Origin: Epiperipatus broadwayi
Lineage: Eukaryota > Onychophora > Udeonychophora > Euonychophora > Peripatidae
Length of the DNA: 64,000 bases
Assembly (NCBI GenBank): GCA_028023455.1
Contig: JAQFVV010006197.1
Coordinates: forward strand, 15,561,254-15,625,253
Direction of reading: 5' to 3'
Shown: positions 34,201-49,200 of the stretch, one piece after another
Position numbering within the stretch: position 1 is the first letter of the stretch
Layout of the letters: every line of letters starts with the position of its first letter
Notes under the pieces: generated by a model
What the model saw: the letters and a program-made list of their open reading frames with translations, nothing else
The model's database searches: none
What the model was told of the DNA's origin: nothing
Position numbers and translations under genes: made by a program

Positions 34201-37200
34201 ATAAATATTTCCAAAATTAAATCAGTAACATATGATGGTTCTTGCAGTATGACTGATTGGGAAGGAAAATAGTTTTGTCAATTTATTTACCAAACACATT
34301 GGATTTGCAATTCTGGGTTTTCATTGCATAATATATCAACGGGTTTTATGAGCCAAATGATATTGTGAGCTTTGTAACAAAACTATTCAATTTTAAATCT
34401 GCATATTCTTTAAATAAATAAAAATTTCTGAAACGCATATGAGATAAACTCTTCATACAATGGTTTATTTAATACAATAATAATATCTGATGGTTAAGTG
34501 ATAGAAAAATTATTCAAAGATTTATTGAATGTAGAGTAAATTAGACTTTTTTTATATAAAAAAATATCACTGAGCAATAGTCAATTCATAGTTGTTGAAT
34601 GGCTTTCAAAATTATTTTTTTCTGATTTGTGCTTCTACTTAAACAAATTAAATATTAAACTGCAAGGTATTAATAAAACAGTCACTGTCGTGTTTTATTT
34701 AAACAAAGCATTTAAAGCTAAATTAGAAATTTTTAATTGTGATGTTAAAATAATACTTTTCAAATCCAAGAACTTTTTTTTGCAGATATAGAATCTCTTG
34801 AGAACCGAAATGAAGATAAATTGATGCAAAATTTTTTTGTTCTAATTCAGTCAATAATTCAACAAATTTACATCAAGATTTATGCAATTTAGACAATTTG
34901 AAGAAACATCAAAATTTATTTTATATTCAGATGCATCAGAAGACAAACTCAAATTGAAAATTCTCAAGTGATTGAATTTGTATGATTAAGAATTGCAATT
35001 AATTGATTTTCAATCCAATTCTATATGAAAACAAAAGTTTGTTGATTTGGAAATGGTAGATGATTGGATGTCATAAAAAAAAATGCTAGAAGAGATATGA
35101 AAAATTTGAATACCATTCCCAGAACCTTCAGTTATTTAAAGATGTTAGTGATAACTATATTATCATTTTTTCCTTCCACTTATGCATGTGAATTGTTATT
35201 TTCAGAAATAAATTTTATAAAAGCCAGATTAAAAGTAACAAAATATAATTCTAATATAAAGCATTTAGCATCTATATGTGCCACAACAAAAATCTCATTA
35301 AAAATTTATATTTATGATAATTCACCTTTGTAAAATTCTATGCTAATTGTTAAAATTATCTCCATAAAATTTTGTAATAATTAATTTTGTCCAATTTTTG
35401 CCCTATTAAAAAGTTTCTCAGCACATCAGTAATTCAATAAATATATGAAAATGTTTGGCATGCTCATTTAAAAAAATTTACCACCATTATTCTAGAATTA
35501 GTCTTGCAAATTTAAACTCAAATAATTCTCTTATCAATAGATTTGAATTAACAATAGTATTAAGTTATTCAGTATATTATATAAATAAACAAAAAATTTC
35601 ATTTATACTATAATTTTTTTAACTTACCGAATTGCTGTTAAAAATAGCTTTCGAAGTTGTTTACATTTACAAATAAGCTCAACAAAACAACCAGTACTTG
35701 AAGATAAACCCATACTACAAAACAAAAATTAAGCAAAATAATTCAATTAATAAAAAAAAAAACAATTTTTTAATTCCATTAATAAAATAAAAAAAGATAC
35801 AGTAAAATATAATAACTACCTGAAATGATCTATAGTTTTCATAATAAAACTTTAAAATGGTAAAAAAAAAAAATATGGAAGAATGTGATCAGATTATTGG
35901 AATTAAGTAGAGAAAATTGAAAATAATGGAACATATTAGAAAAGTCTGATAACAACTAATAATGAAAATTTAATAAAATGAAAAAAATAATAGCTAAAGT
36001 ATTTGTTGTAAATATTATATATTGAAGAATAGAGTAAGATTTTTACTATTTTTTGTTTTCCAAATAATTGATAATTCAATAATCGGAAATTCATGAAGTT
36101 TAATAAGAAGTAGAATATTTAATTGAAAAGATGATAACAAATCTAATTAACAATAGCCTTTTTTTACAAAAAAATATTTGAATCAGTTATTTAACTGAAA
36201 TTTTTTTTTATCTCTGATCTGACACTACCCAGTTATCAGATAATTTTGGAAGATAGGTTCACTTCTGTAGATAAAATCGTCATAGAACAATAGATATCCC
36301 TAACTTTATCCAATAAATATTTTGTTTATGCTATCCATAATGAAGATATTATTTAACCTAATGATTTGAGCATTTTGCTGTCACAAGTGATCAAAAAGTC
36401 TTTATTCAGACTTAGGCAAGAATAGTTGATAGAATTCAAAGACAGGTTGTCAGAAATAATAGCCCATCAGTTTCTTGATGATTGTAAGCAATGGTTATCC
36501 TAATAAATGAATTTATCAGCTCTTCTACTGTCAAATGTGCTATGGTCGACAAATTGCTCGATGATTGCAGTTTTACCGAATCCTATCTCTTATAATAATG
36601 ATCCCTCTACTAAAAGGGGAATCCTGAGACAAAACTTGATCAATTTCTTATAAAAAAAAAAAACATTTTCTCCCAATAAAAGGGCAGATAGTCTATGAAG
36701 GAGAATGAAATGGAGCAAACCTCACTTTGGGATCAGATGAACTGGATTTGGAGGGATGGGATCGCACGGAATGTTGCATTGAAGATTTGCATTTTCTAAA
36801 CAAGCAGAGTTTTTCAATCTGACCTGCAGCAATGCTATGAAATGTGGGCATGAGGTTGTAGGTGGAGGACTCAAAGATCGACTATTTCCACCTGTACTTG
36901 TTCTCATTAGAGAAGCCATAGTATCTAAGTTAGGATCCCTACTAGTCCTTAAAGAATTCATGTATGTGAAGTGAAAGTGATCATTTTCTGGTGACCATGT
37001 CATTATTGAGACAGGACTTGCATTATTCAAAATAGTCTCACTGATTGTCAGTGATTGTATAGGGGAATATTGGTCATGATATGAATGGAAACCAGATCTA
37101 CTTCGGTCCCTTCAATCTCCAAGGAGAAAACCTAGGTGTGTAAACAAATCTGTTGGAGCCACATTAACTGAAAGTGGTGGAACTGGATTTACTGGTACAT

Positions 37201-40200
37201 GTAGAACAGGAACATTGCTACTGTAAGCATTATTACATACATTTTTAACAAGAAGTGATGGTAAATGGCTTTGCGAACTACATGAAGTACTTTGTTTATG
37301 AACAGGAGATGGGGTACCTCTGTTATGAAGCAATGTATTCTGTATGAGTTTGCATAAATTGAGTAAAATGGTCATTGGTCTCAAGTTTATGTTTATTGTG
37401 TGCACGAACATTTGTATCATTATGCTGTTAAACATGATTAACTTTTAAAGTCATGATAAGAAATCTGATTGTAGAGTGGACAGGTCTCATTGTTGAACAT
37501 GAAGAATAACAGTGCTCATGGCCACATGTTTCTACTACTTTTTCTCTTTTACCTTTGTCGAAGGGCATTTGGCACATAGGACATAATGATAAATTTTTGT
37601 CCATCATTATTTTTCAAATGGTACAAATATTGTTATATTAGCAAACCTTTCCCTTAGTGTTCATTTCCACCATTTTAATACCGAAATGGGCAAAATTGGG
37701 AGACGTACAAGTAAAATTTGCATACACATATAGATGCTCACAAACTTCGGACATCCAGATAATTTTTCAAAAATGACTGTCTCACTTTTTTTTTTTTTCC
37801 TTTTTAAGTTTTTAAATTCTAACTTAACACTCCTATTTTCAGGACAAACCATAACTATATAACATTCAAAACTTTCAAACCATTCATTCGGGCTGTCTGA
37901 GCATGTGCAATAACTAACCAATCAAAAAACTTCAATCATTCAGACGTGGTTTAGCTATTGTTTCATTTTCTTCTCATTAAATTCCTGATAGAATGTGATT
38001 TTGTCACCAAAAATTTTAAGAATATGACTATGACTTTTCCTCATCTTGTATATAATTTATGTTTCATTGCTACATATCTAAAACTATTACTTGCTAATTT
38101 CTTTATATTGCCAAATTTTATTTTCCTTGAAAAGAAGTCGAAGAGAACAGTAAACGTATCTGCCAATGATTCTCTTGCTTCAATGAAACCCAGGTTTTAT
38201 AATCTTATGAACATAGACTTCAATTACCTAAGTACATCTAACTATCTGGTTTAGCTACTAGTTTTGTTTAATAATTATGATGTTTTGCAATACAATCAAC
38301 TTTATGAAACTCTTACTGAATTGCTAAGTTGGAAATCAATTTGATTATTTCCAAGAAAGATTCCAATCCTAAATTAGAATATTTGAAAGCCTGTGCTGTT
38401 CACGGTGCCTATATTGTAGGTTGTAGAATTTTACTCTCTTTGTCTTCCTCAGTTAAATTAAAGGATCTTGCAGCAAAAGAAACTGATTTAGATAATGAAC
38501 ATTTACAACATGTCCTAATTTGGGTTCCATGTATTAGTCATAAAGCTTTTGGAGAATGGATGACATTATGTGGAAAAACAAGGTTTAACTACTCAAAAAA
38601 AACAGTGCCTTGTACAGAGCATTTGTAAAAATAACAATAATATAAATTTTGACATCAAGTTGGCTAACGGTTGTGTTTGTAAAGAGTTGAAAAAAATTCC
38701 TAAAGTCAGTTCTGGAGAAATTTTAGCTGCAGATTTACTTCCAACCTTAAGTGATGTTTACACACTTGATGCTGTTGTTGCTAAAGTTAAGTTACACTGG
38801 ACAATAGTTTTCCCAAGTTGTTGTTGGATCCAGATATTCAGAGCATTGTTAAAGTTGCTAAACATCTACTCTCAACAATATTTCAACTAATCGAAACCTA
38901 CATCAGGTCTAATGTTTTCCATCAAATTAATGTTGAGAATGATTGCTTGCTTGACAACTCCAAAAGCACTACATGCTTATGGTCTTGTATTAGCATCGGG
39001 TCAAGCAGAGTATAAAGTTAATTAATTAATCATTTATAACTTCATTTGTATTTAATGATTCAAAGCCATACCAAAAGAAATATCTAAAAGAAAGCATTAT
39101 TTTAATATAGAATTACAAAATAAATAAATATACATTTCTAAAGCAAAAACATTGCATTGAAAATGGTAACATTGTGCTTTGTTCCATATATAATAATAGA
39201 TTTACTTTGGCATTTGATGGAAGAAAAGATATCAGTAAACATAAATTCTTTAAAACATCAGAAGACTGAAAAAGCAAGTAATTTAAGTCTCTTGAAGTAT
39301 TTTTTAAAAACAAGGAAATGAAATGTGATGATTATACTCGTGGCTAGACAAGTTTCATCTGAATGCCGTTCTAAATTTATTTAAAAATTTTATGATTTGA
39401 AATATTCCAGTGCTAGAACAAAAATAGAAGCTACAGCTAATAATGTAATTGCAATTTTTGTAATGAATAATATACAAAAAGAATTAAATCATGCCAATTT
39501 TGTTGCTATATCTACAGATGCATCCAATAGATTAGATTTAAAAGTTGTATTATTCAGAATTGGAATTAAAAGTCTAGCTGCTAGAGTTTAATGATTTAAC
39601 AGAAGAAATATTAGACATTTTAACTGAACATGTAATTGTAACATTTAAAAAATTTGATTTAGAAAAAAAAATTATATAGTGAGTAGATAACACAAATTTT
39701 GGAGCAGTGTGATGAAAAGATAAAATAATGTTCACACATAATTACAACAAAAAACTTCCAGATACTGGATATTATACTTAAATTGTGCGTAACTGTGTAT
39801 AGAATAGTGTTGATAAACTACCTTTTGATATAGAAATTGGACATAATTAAAATATATATTTATATAGTCAGGCTGGGGAACTTAAAAGAATTTGTGGACA
39901 TTGAACACAAGACACTGTTGTCACATAGAACAACAAAATTTTTAAGTCTATTGCCAATCCTTTATAGGTATCTTAATTTGGGAACGATTTAAAATTTTTT
40001 TTCTTGCTGAATCTGAGAATTCTTGTCCAAAATTTAATAAGTTTTTTGAAAACCCACTTAATGAGTTATTATCTTTATTTAAACCTTCAAATTTTCTAAG
40101 AAATTATTATTACTTTTGAAAGAAATGAACTTTTGGCTGTAGAACATACTTTAAAATACAAGGATTTAAAATAAAATTAAAAGCAAGAAATGATAATAAA

Positions 40201-43200
40201 TTCATTCTTCAATTTTGCAAACAAAAACTATCTATGTAAATAAGGAACTTATTTTGAAAGTCATGTTTTAAGTTTTTATGAAAGCTGCATTTATTACATC
40301 TATGATGCAGAAAAATTTTCATGGATAAAAATAAATTAGAATTTTGAGCTTCAGTGGGCAGTTGTTGAAGAATCAGAATTTATTAATTCTATTCTCCCTG
40401 AAGAATCAGCTTTTAATATAGATAAAACTTTTGATGAAATTTCGATTATAAAAATAGTACTGCTAGATTTAAAACAAAGAATTGAAAAAATTAAGTAGGA
40501 ATGAGGAAATATTAGCTTTTAAGAATATGTTACTGATGTATGGATTGAGGTATTCAAAATGCTTCAAGCAAATGGAAATGAATGCCTTAACTTCGTAAAA
40601 TTATTAGAATTCAAGGTCCACAGTGCTAGTTGAATGAAATTCTAGCATAAGAAACATTTGGTCTATGTTGGAAACAGATTGTTAGTAGAAAACACTAAGC
40701 ATCTGTTACAAATAAAAATTTTGTTAAAAAAAATTCACACGAATGAAAAATATGATTAATTTTTAAAAAATTTTAAGGTTTGAAAATTAATACTTTTATG
40801 TGATATTTTGATTTGTTCAATAATTATTTGGTTTCAGAATATTACAAAATATTCTCCCATTTTTATTATTTCAATATAAATATTTATTTAATTAGATTTT
40901 ATGAATTGAAAATATGGTAATTCTAATATTTTATTTTATTACATTGCAGATTTGTTAAATGGATATAGAATATCATAATCAAATATTATGATTACGATAA
41001 TCTAATCATTCATTTCTCTGGCAATATTAACCAATAAGAAAAATCTAGCTTAGTGTAGTACAAAAAATGTAAATAAAAGAAATTGGTTATTGTGATTGTA
41101 TGAGAAGAAAAAAGGGGAATTTTGGTAATCAAAAAGAAGAAAGAAGATAGGAAAAAGAGTGTTAAAATATGATGACATATGCATATTAAAAAAATTTTAA
41201 ATATCAAGTGTGTAATGATAACACTTAATATGGAATGTGTTCATTAAAAAACAATAAAGGAATTTAATAATGTGAATTAAAATAAGTAAAACCATTAAAC
41301 ACATTAATAACATTATACCTAGCAGATTATCTAATAATTAATATTTATTTAGAATTATTATAACCAGTATAGAACTCGTTCAAATGCAAAAATAATATCA
41401 GATTATAACATGTCATTAAAAAAATTTTAAATTTACATAAAGAAAGTAGCAAAAAAATCGGAAAGAAATTTTTTGAGAAGAATGTTAGAATAATGAGATT
41501 AAGTTGAAGATCATCATGTTTGTTTGTTTTTTAAGTCATTTTACAAATCAAACTATAATTTGGAAGGATATAAAAAATTACTGTACAATACATTTTAATT
41601 TTAGAGTAAAATTTCTAAAATGGTAAATAACAAAATAGTTTCCAGATAGAAGAAAATTAAAACAAAATGCTTTTCAGAAAATATATTGAAGCTCCACAAA
41701 AAATATTATACAAAAGTGGTACAATATTATTGTCCAAATTAAGGTTGATTAATATAGTAGTTGTATTTCTTCTAATTTTTTTTGTAAAGAAATAACTTGA
41801 CCAGATACTTCTTTATAATCAAAACACTACTTCAAAAAATGCTTTTCATTGATTCTGCAAGAAAAAAAATAAAAATTTAAGAATATCCACAAAAAGGACA
41901 TATCCATAAGCTAACATAGAATTTGGAAAAGACTGAAGATTATAAACAAAATTAAAAGGACTGGACATGTTCATATTTACTAGCATTTAACAAGATTATG
42001 TATGCATTTACGAGAAAAATCTTGGCAATTAAAAAACATTTCAGAAAGTTATTGACAATTATAGAAAATTACAATTATTTAGCCATGTTTATCAAATGAT
42101 TATAAATTAAAGACAAGAATTTTTAGTATTATACAAGGCATAAACAGGAAAAACTTCATAGATAAATATAAAAGAATGATGTCAAAATAAATTGAATTTA
42201 TTCAGCATTCTTGCAAAAAATTAGACAAAATTACAGTTACAGATAAAAGCAATGAACTGACATATTCTGACGATGCTAATATCAATTATATCACATTAAG
42301 ACTGAAGATGAAAAAACATAACGCTCAATATTGTAAGACTTCTGCCCAAAAACAAATTCCCTACACCTTACCAATCCGTTCTGCTCTCCTCTTTAAATCA
42401 ACATAATCATTACTTCAAATAAATTAATAATTCCAACTTTGCCTATTCTTTATAATTTATTTGTTTTTTTTTAGTCATAGTTCTTAAGTCCAAATATATA
42501 AATTGTTTTTCTTATTTTGGCGATAATAATGGGGGGAAAAAAATTTTTTCCCCCATTCAATGTTTTTATATATTACTAATATATTTTTCCCCATTATTAT
42601 CTATATTGTTTTTCTTTTTTAAAAATTAGAATGCTATTAAACTTAAGATCTAATGCAACCCTCCAGCAGCCATTTTTGTCTCTACTAAACTATAAAACTG
42701 AGTCTAAAATTGAAAACACAATAATATTTTCAATCCAAGCTCAGTTATGAGCAAGCATAAGAAATATTTTTTTTTTCCTCAAGTACAAAATAAAAATTTT
42801 ATTTGAAAAAAAAGGTTCAAGAGGTAAGTTTATACCCATTTTTTGCTTCAGTTTCTTACTAAATATATAACGAGCAATATTTTCTATATAGCATGTTCCA
42901 AATTTAATTTGATTAGATATTAAGATCAATATTCTTATTAAAAAAAATCAGAAACATCTTTGACACTCCTGACTAACATTAAGAGATTGATCTTTTTAAC
43001 TTTTCTTTTGCTCTCTAGAGCACAATTTGGAGGAATTTCATCAACTTCTTATGAGTGCAAATGTTTATTGTTGCATATCTGTAATATTTAAATTCTCAAA
43101 TCTGAGATAAAATTTTCAAGCTACATAGTGTTTTCAGTAATATTATTTTTTATTTTAAACTGTATAAAATTATTTGCATAGTTTAACAAACATACTGCTC

Positions 43201-46200
43201 TTTAGCTTAAATATATTTCTTGTCATTATTTCAAATCATGAATTACCAATATTTTCAATAGTATTTTTTTTTTTTGATATTGTAATTCTGCTAAAGTTAT
43301 TATATTATGTCCGATATATTTTAAAATTATAAACTGCATTATAACAAAACATAAGCATATATATTGATTTTCATTTTTAATATGTCTTTGGAATTATCTG
43401 TTTTTATGATGGTTTTTTTTCTTTTTGGTTGAAATAATTCGATTTTTTTTTTCATTCTGATGGTGATAGTCCTGTGTTTAAAGCATTATTCAGACTGATA
43501 TCAATTCACATTTTTCCATTGTAATTAAATAAGTTTACTATTTTACCACATGACTTTTACGGGTTATTCTGAATGCATAAAATTCTAAAAGATGAATTGG
43601 GTAAATTATAAAAGTATTTTCAAAAAATATTTTTTGAGGATTTCCCTTTTCATTTGATTTTTTGAGAAAACTGATGATTTAAAGTTTGACAATAAATATT
43701 TGTATAAAATTACAATGATATTAAGTAGCACTAGTGCAGCAGTCGGCAACTTTTTAGATATTGCGGATCACTAACATAATTTTTCAAGGTACGAATTAAT
43801 ACAAGCATTGAGTATGATATACATATATATTTATTTATATATTAATAATTTTAACATGAGCATGGTGTAGTCAAATTTGATGCCTAATCAATAGTTCATA
43901 GATTTCGGTATTCTTATTTTGTTACTTTTTGCCTTTGAAGTAGATATTTTGCAAGTCACAGTAATATTTTGTAGCAAATGAATTAACAATATAATGTTCT
44001 TGTTCTATTTTACATATAATAATAATACAGCTTAAACAAAATTTATTTTAAATTTTTCATTATATTTGAGTAATTTAAATGTAAAATAATTCAATTTTTA
44101 GAAGCTAAATTAAAACAATTCTGATTAATTTATTTTTAATATTTTTATGAATAAAAATGTAACTGATGAATAAGAACAATCAAAGTTTTATTTAATCTGA
44201 TGAATAAGAAAAGTGTTCAATTAACAATTTAAATGATATAAGAATTCCCAAATATTGTTTTTCAAATATAATGTGAATATTTATGATTTGTTAAGAGTTA
44301 TAAAAGAGAATGAAAAGTATAAAATCAAACAAACATTTTATTTTCTCTTCAGTAATTTTAATTATTTACCAGTTTAATTTTTTTTTTAAAAGTAAAATGA
44401 AAAAAGGTTTTAAAATTTTTTTAAGAAATTTTGTTTCTACTTCAAAATTTTTTTCTTTTCTCCTTATCTCTCTCCAAAACAAAAGGCAATATTTTTCAAA
44501 TCAGTGTAATTAAGAGATCGTTTTTCCTTTGCTATTAAAAAAAAATAACTAAAAACTAATTTTAAAAAATTATGATTAAATTTTTTTAATAAAAAAGGGA
44601 AGGAAATAACATTTTGTAAAAATAGATTCAATTGGTCAAGGTTTAATGCAGAACATGTTTGAAAGGAAATGTGATTGAATGGATAAAAAATTGTTATGGA
44701 GTATCATCATTCTGGGTTAAGCTGTTGAAGAAGTCAGTAGCAGCAATTAATCTTCCTGGTTCAGCTGTTGAAGAAAACAAGTAACCCAGCTATGAAGAGA
44801 ACTGAGAAGTTTTAATTCTCTGATGTAAGACTCGTCTCATAACCAATAAATATTTTCTAAAATGGACTTGAGGAAAAATGTACTAAGTTTTAGCTAGAAG
44901 CTAAGTATCATTAAATCTCAACATGTAACCTGTTCACTAAAGATAATCCTCAAGTAATCTGCAAGAAGTCTTGTCTCCATCCAAGAACATAATTGTCTCT
45001 TTATTTGTTTAGCCTGACCTGGAAAATTATTAGACTAAAAAAAAAATGTGTGAGAGCCTAAGCTGCAAGTTATTACATTGGACAGATGAAGAAATTTGAC
45101 GTGTGAAACCTGAAAATATGGATACATTGAACTATATACTATCCTGAAAAAGGAGAAACCTATAAGAAAAAAACCTAGAAATTACAACTATCAAAAAAAA
45201 AGACTCTAAAGAAACTAGTAATCCAAGGTATTATAATGTGCACATTAAATCTACATTTATAGATTCTTTTTTTTTAAAAAAAAATAATAATTAATGATAA
45301 TGAATAACTTTATTAGTATTTTTTTCATTGAAACGTTTTCTTTTTTTCATTTTATTTTCCCTCCAAAATTTTATTTTCATAAAAAAAGGGAAAGAGTTTA
45401 AGCTCATTTAATTTTTTTATCTTTGAAATGTTGTTTTACAATTTTAATCATTGAAGGAGGAAACAATTCCTTAAAGTTAATATTAGTTAAAAGAATTAGT
45501 AAGAGTCAATGATAAGTTAATATTATATGAAATTATATTCTATTGATAAAAATATATTTAAGTTTAAATTATCACATTATCATATTTTTGTTAATTTATT
45601 AAATAATGGTTAAAAAATTATAGTTTAATATCTTCATTTCTTTAGCTATCTGTTCTGTGAATTGGTAATGTGTGTAACTTGATTTCATAATAGCATAGTG
45701 TTGTAAGGGATTTGTCAATCTCTCCAGTAAGACTGTTTCAATTATAGTAAAGCTATACATTTATTTTCTCTTGTTCACAATCAGTCCCTAGGATCATTGC
45801 TTCCCAAGCTAATCATGAGCAATAATGGTTAGTTATATGGATGTAATGGTTTATGTTTGTATTTGGACATCCAGATAGTTCTCGTGAAAGTGCATTCATG
45901 GAATTTTATTGTTAAGAAAAAATTTCATACATATGGCACCAGAATATTGATGATGATCAGCATTATCAAGATTCCAGCGTTATTTTTTATAATATACTTT
46001 AGCATTTATGTATGTACATCCAGATCATTGTTGTGTATATCATGTCCTAAGTTTGGCATTGACTAGTAAATCATTTAGATCCAGTTACAGGGGATGACTG
46101 TAGATTTGATTATTCATGTGTAAATGCTAGTGATGCAGCTTATAAGTATAGTTGTTATAACTATTGATATTGTTAGTTCATGCTGACTCTCATACTTCCC

Positions 46201-49200
46201 TTTTATATCTTATTCTTTTGATATTTATTCATTCTATATTTGTTGATTGGCTATTTATCAATTCATTGTTAATGGTATTTCTTTTTATAGCATCTAAACA
46301 ATGGTTTCAACTATGAACTGTTCATTGTTCATAATTACTGGTTTTATAAGTTATTCAATTTTGATCATATTAGCAGGGACAAATATATCATCAATTAATA
46401 AATATTTTGTCTGATAATGAATTTCTTTAAGATTCTAACTATCAGTTTCTTGTGTTATCTTTTGCATCATAGTTCATACAATGCTTTAAAATATATGTAT
46501 GTCAGAAGTGATAAATTTAATGATTTCTTAAGCCAAAGACTCCAGATCAACTATAGATAGAAATACAAAAATAATTTGAAATCAAAAACATATTTTTCAT
46601 CTTCTTTTATATTTAGTATGTTTTGGTTTTTTTTATCTAATGTTGATTTAATACTTCCTAAAATTTTCAGTGAACAAAAAGAACCAAAGATGGCTAAAGC
46701 TGTGAACCATATTTGTTATTATAAAATGTCTTATGATAAAATTATTTTTACAAGAGCCTCATCTACCTGCTATATCTGAACCTGGATTCCAAGTCTAGAT
46801 CAGATGAATATTGAAAATTTCAGGTCATAAGCAAAGGTTAAGATTTTTCCTTCAAATTGTTAGACCACAATAAACCTGAGTAACTATCCAAAACTGTTCA
46901 GCAAATAGACATAATAAAGATCACATGTCAACTAGATTGGTCCAATGCACCGATTTTAAAAACAAAAAATGGCTGAAATAACGTGGCATTTGACTAGTGA
47001 TAGGAAAGATGTCATTATACTCTTATAGATACTGAGATCAAGTTTTATCTTTTTATAGTTCTGTTATTCTAAATTCTTACGTTTCCTGACAAAACAGATG
47101 TTAAAAAATCTAAAAATTATAACATTAAAATAAAATCCTTACATATTTAAAACTAACCAAGCATAAACTACTTTTTAATCATTTACAGTGCATCAAAATA
47201 TTTATAAATTAGTTCAAATACTTTTATAAATCTTAAAGTATAAATTTACCACCATCCAATATCCAGTTCCATTAAGTTAGTACAATTTTCTGAAATATTA
47301 TGCAGTCCTACAGAAGACAAAGTTTTGGCTCGCCACAAATCTAGAGATTTCAGTGATCTATAATATATATTTTGTTTTTAGAAAAACAATAAGTATTTTG
47401 CTTATAGAGAAATATATAAATTGCAGCTTATTCCATTTATTCATTCCACTGTATAACTGTTTACTTGATTTATTATAAAAAAAAATGACATTAATAATAT
47501 AAATAAAATAGCAATACAAAAATGCAATAAACAATAAGATTGACTAACACAAATATATAAAAATAGATTAGAAAAAACAAAATAAATTATATATATATAC
47601 AAATAAAATAACAGGTTAGTAAAATAATAATTTTAAAGAAAAAGTATTGTTTTAGTTATCCAAAATAGTTAAATATTTATTTTAATTTGTGTTTAGCTCT
47701 TCTATGATTATTAGTTTTGTAATAGAGTTCATTAAAAAGCATTTTAAATTATAGCAAAAAGTTATGAGAATTATAAAATTTATAATTTTTTTTATTTTTA
47801 AACTTTATAAATGTGATGTTACTCTCAATGGTTCCATCTTAAACAAAATCATAAATTTAAAAAAATGCAATTCCCAAAAATCTTGTTATAAAATATGGAA
47901 CACTAAAGTGCCTTTTAATTAGTTAAATATGAACCTAAAGATTCATTAGATTTATAATTTCCAATCCTTAAAAAACAAACTATATGACAAGGATGTTTTA
48001 GAAACTAAATGCTTAATTCCTTTGCTCATATTTCATAAACACAAATCTGCGTGTGTGCATGGTTTTATAATCATAAAGATCAGCACTTAGTTGTCTGCTA
48101 ATAACATCTATAAGCAGTTAAAAAATTTTCTAAGATACAGCTGTGAATGTTGGGAAAAGCAGGTGGAATATTATTCTTGCAGGCTTTTGTTTCCTGGATA
48201 AAAGCACTCCAATGCAAATCACAATTTATTTTTAAAGCTTTTTGATCTACAAATTATTATTAGAATGAATATATTGAATGTTAAAATTGAAAAACCAGAA
48301 AAGAGACATGATTAGAAAAGGTTGGATATGTGAAACTCTATGAAATAAAGATGATTAAAATGTGAAGTGAGAAACAAAGAGAATGTAAAATATTATTTTG
48401 ATAAAAAAGCAAATGTAATAAAGTAAATATTGCCTTAGAATTAATAGCAAGAGATTGTTTGGAAGTAGCACTTTTATAAATGATAGATTATTAATAATGA
48501 GATTGAAAGCTGCTTGAACACATCCACAATTATACATTCTGCCTACAAAATGTGATCAAAAAAGAGATCCATTTATGAAAAAATTGAAAATGGAAAAATA
48601 GTTACATAATTATCAGCAGCAGCAACTACTCATTAACAAATATGGTCTTCAATTCCAAAAGAAAAGAAAACTGAAAAAATATGCCAAAAATGATTTTTTG
48701 TGATGACTGTACAATGAATCCATAAAAAACAATACATTCACAGATAAAATATTCTTATATCATTACTGTTTGATATTTTGCAACATTATCTTTTAACTCC
48801 TTCTGCAGTAAACTTACTTTCTGAAAGACTTCAATGTGTTCTCCAAAGTAATCTATCCTCAGTTATATCTTTCTAAGATATACAAATAATAGTTCACTTT
48901 TTTATAATGTTTAGAAATGAACTTTACAGTATTAACAAGATCCTTCTCTTTTATGAAAACCATGATTAAAGTCATTATAAAATATTTTTTAGGACATCTT
49001 AGCATTGATTATTTGTTTTACATGTCTGATCTAACGAAGATTTAATTTTGCAATAGTGAACTTTATACTAGCATTCAGTAAACTAAAAAACATATTGATT
49101 TATATGAGTTTGTTAGGTTTACAAACATAATATATAGAAAATGACTAATAAGAAATCTATAAATCAATGTAATTTATCTAAAGAGAGCTAGTGAAATAGC

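Noticed and set aside
43735-43800. hAT-type terminus (GCAGCAGTCGGCAACTTTTT)
   Set aside because: Only one end found and no target duplication, so not listed as an element, only mentioned in the intron entry.
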